Below are positions 63,000 through 64,000 of a stretch of DNA of 64,000 nucleotides, piece after piece. The stretch's first letter is position 1, and every line of letters starts with the position of its first letter. The DNA is taken from positions 1 through 64,000 of the forward strand of contig NZ_JAKRNI010000007.1 of assembly GCF_022346945.1 (NCBI RefSeq), in the 5' to 3' direction. Position numbers and translations under genes: made by a program. This stretch comes from Microbacterium sp. ACRRU (GTDB lineage Bacteria > Actinomycetota > Actinomycetes > Actinomycetales > Microbacteriaceae). The notes beneath the pieces were generated by a model, which saw nothing but the letters and a program-made list of their open reading frames with translations, did no database searches and was not told where the DNA came from.

Positions 63000-63782
63000 T
63001 CAGCGACTCGCCGCCGCGAACAGCGCCGGAGTCACACCCAGCACCCGCCGGAAGTGCCGTGTGAGGTGCGCCTGGTCGTGGAACCCGGTACGCGCGGCGA
63101 CGTCGGCGGGGCGGCCTCCTTCCAGGAGCAATCTCCGTGCCGCGCCGACCCGCCGGGTCACGAGGTAGCGGTAAGGCGCGATCCCATACGTCTGCGAGAA
63201 GACGCGCACGAGGTGGCTCGGGTGGGCGCCGAGGTCCCGCGCCGCCGACGCGATCGTGAACGACTCGGCGAACCGGTCGTCGAGCAATCGACGCAGGCGC
63301 CGAGCCAGGGGCGCATCACGGGGTGTCGCAGCGGAGCGGCCGACGTGCGCCAGCACAGACTCCCGCACGGCGAGCAGGGCGTGCTCCGCGGCCATCGCCT
63401 CACCGGGATGGCGCAGGACGGAGTGGATGCGACGTGCCGCCGCCAGCGAGAATGCGTCGGTGAGCGTGGGTCGGCGCGCAACGAATTCGGCCACGCCTCC
63501 GGGAAGCCAGTCGGGCCGCACGTAGAGAACCCTCTTGCGATACCGCTCGCCACGGACGGCCGATCGCCCGTCGTGCGGAATTCCCGGCGGCAGCAGTGTG
63601 AGCGCCGAGGGAGCGGCGTGATGCGCCGATCCGTCGAGGGAATACGTCACCGCACCGCTGTCGACCAGCATGACCGCCCAATCGTCGTGCGCGTGCAGCG
63701 GGTAGGCGTGATCGAAACTGGCGTGATAGACCTCGCGCAGCAGGGGCACGTCAGGGTGCCAGGCACGGACACGATCGCCCAT
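63000..63782 (-). CDS. AraC-family transcriptional regulator
   Basis: The 260-residue regulator has an N-terminal cupin sensing domain (HASFDHAYPLHAHDDWAVMLV, LLPPGIPHDGRS) and a C-terminal double helix-turn-helix (FTIASAARDLGAHPSHLVRVFSQTYGIAPYRYLVTRRV, GFHDQAHLTRHFRRVLGVTP). It faces the DUF2000 gene across 48 bp and probably controls it. ATG 63782 with a TACGTT -10 six bases upstream. Confidence 0.92.
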   Translation of the reverse strand: MGDRVRAWHPDVPLLREVYHASFDHAYPLHAHDDWAVMLVDSGAVTYSLDGSAHHAAPSALTLLPPGIPHDGRSAVRGERYRKRVLYVRPDWLPGGVAEFVARRPTLTDAFSLAAARRIHSVLRHPGEAMAAEHALLAVRESVLAHVGRSAATPRDAPLARRLRRLLDDRFAESFTIASAARDLGAHPSHLVRVFSQTYGIAPYRYLVTRRVGAARRLLLEGGRPADVAARTGFHDQAHLTRHFRRVLGVTPALFAAASR

Positions 63783-63788
63783 GCAAGA

Positions 63789-63794
63789 AACGTA
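63789..63794 (-). promoter_or_regulatory. -10 box, predicted leaderless araC-like gene
   Basis: The minus strand reads TACGTT, six bases (TCTTGC), then the ATG at 63782. Confidence 0.5.
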
Positions 63795-63830
63795 CAAGAC
63801 GCCCCTCCGCGCCCGATCGATGCTGGACGA

Positions 63831-64000
63831 ATGACCGCAGACACCCCCACCCCCGCGCCCGTATTCGACACCAAGATCGTCGTCGTCCTCGGAGAGGGCC
63901 TCGCGCCGTGGCAGGAATTGAACGTCACCGCATTCCTGCTGTCGGGGATAGCGACGAGTGAACCCGACCTCGTCGGCGAGCCCTACGTTGATGCCGACGG
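63831..64000 (+). CDS. DUF2000 family protein, N-terminal fragment (cut by window edge)
   Basis: The ATG at 63831 starts a frame with FDTKIVVVLGEGLAPWQELNVTAFLLSG and GEPYVDADG, which is the DUF2000 pattern (a peptidyl-tRNA hydrolase-II-like fold of unknown role). Only 56 codons are inside the window. Pairing with an AraC regulator is common for this family. Confidence 0.82.
   Translation, partial: MTADTPTPAPVFDTKIVVVLGEGLAPWQELNVTAFLLSGIATSEPDLVGEPYVDAD

Overview
This is a high-GC (roughly 70%) actinobacterial chromosome segment. Protein sequences and gene order point to the family Microbacteriaceae, most likely Microbacterium or a close relative. This assignment is inferred from gene content, since no rRNA is present. 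The window is densely coded. I see no tRNA, rRNA, CRISPR array, insertion sequence or prophage.

Positions 1-8.1 kb (minus strand) hold the division and cell wall (dcw) cluster: mraZ, rsmH, an ftsL-like gene, ftsI, murF, mraY, murD and the first codons of ftsW. murE is absent from its usual place between ftsI and murF. A triple 10-bp MraZ-type operator precedes mraZ. Positions 8.3-18.4 kb carry a DUF3040 protein, a polyprenyl diphosphate synthase, an Rv2175c-like DNA-binding protein, a secreted LysM protein, a PknL-like PASTA kinase, class II DAHP synthase, an acyltransferase, a ROK sugar kinase and a FadD15-like ligase. From memory this broadly matches the Mycobacterium tuberculosis Rv2165c-Rv2187 neighbourhood. 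Positions 18.5-34 kb are housekeeping and regulatory: peptide deformylase, an EspI-like ATPase, pyruvate carboxylase, a ParA ATPase, two MerR regulators with a GarA-like FHA protein, CopC, dihydrolipoyl dehydrogenase, a CYTH protein, an NAD(P)HX epimerase, a YihY membrane protein and others.

Positions 34-47 kb are catabolic. A hydrolase and a secreted GH5/CBM2 glycosidase are followed by a PucR regulator and a cluster of two aldehyde dehydrogenases, two class III aminotransferases, an Lrp regulator and an APC permease. Together these could take a diamine through an omega-amino acid such as beta-alanine to acetyl-CoA. Positions 47.1-52.9 kb hold two tandem palindromic repeats and a jetA-jetB-jetC (MksF/E/B-like SMC) operon. 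The nuclease gene jetD that completes Wadjet is missing. Positions 53-64 kb contain a TetR/SDR pair, a Na+/H+ antiporter frameshifted at a C7 run, a two-component system facing a MacB-type ABC exporter, an AroE-like dehydrogenase, a DUF222/HNH protein and an AraC regulator facing a DUF2000 gene cut by the window end.

Recurring signals: at least thirteen genes have a TANNNT hexamer exactly 6-7 nt before the start codon and no Shine-Dalgarno, which predicts leaderless transcripts. Twice, the TAG stop codon of one gene is the first half of the next gene's -10 box. The heptamer GGATGCC/GGCATCC is strikingly frequent throughout.
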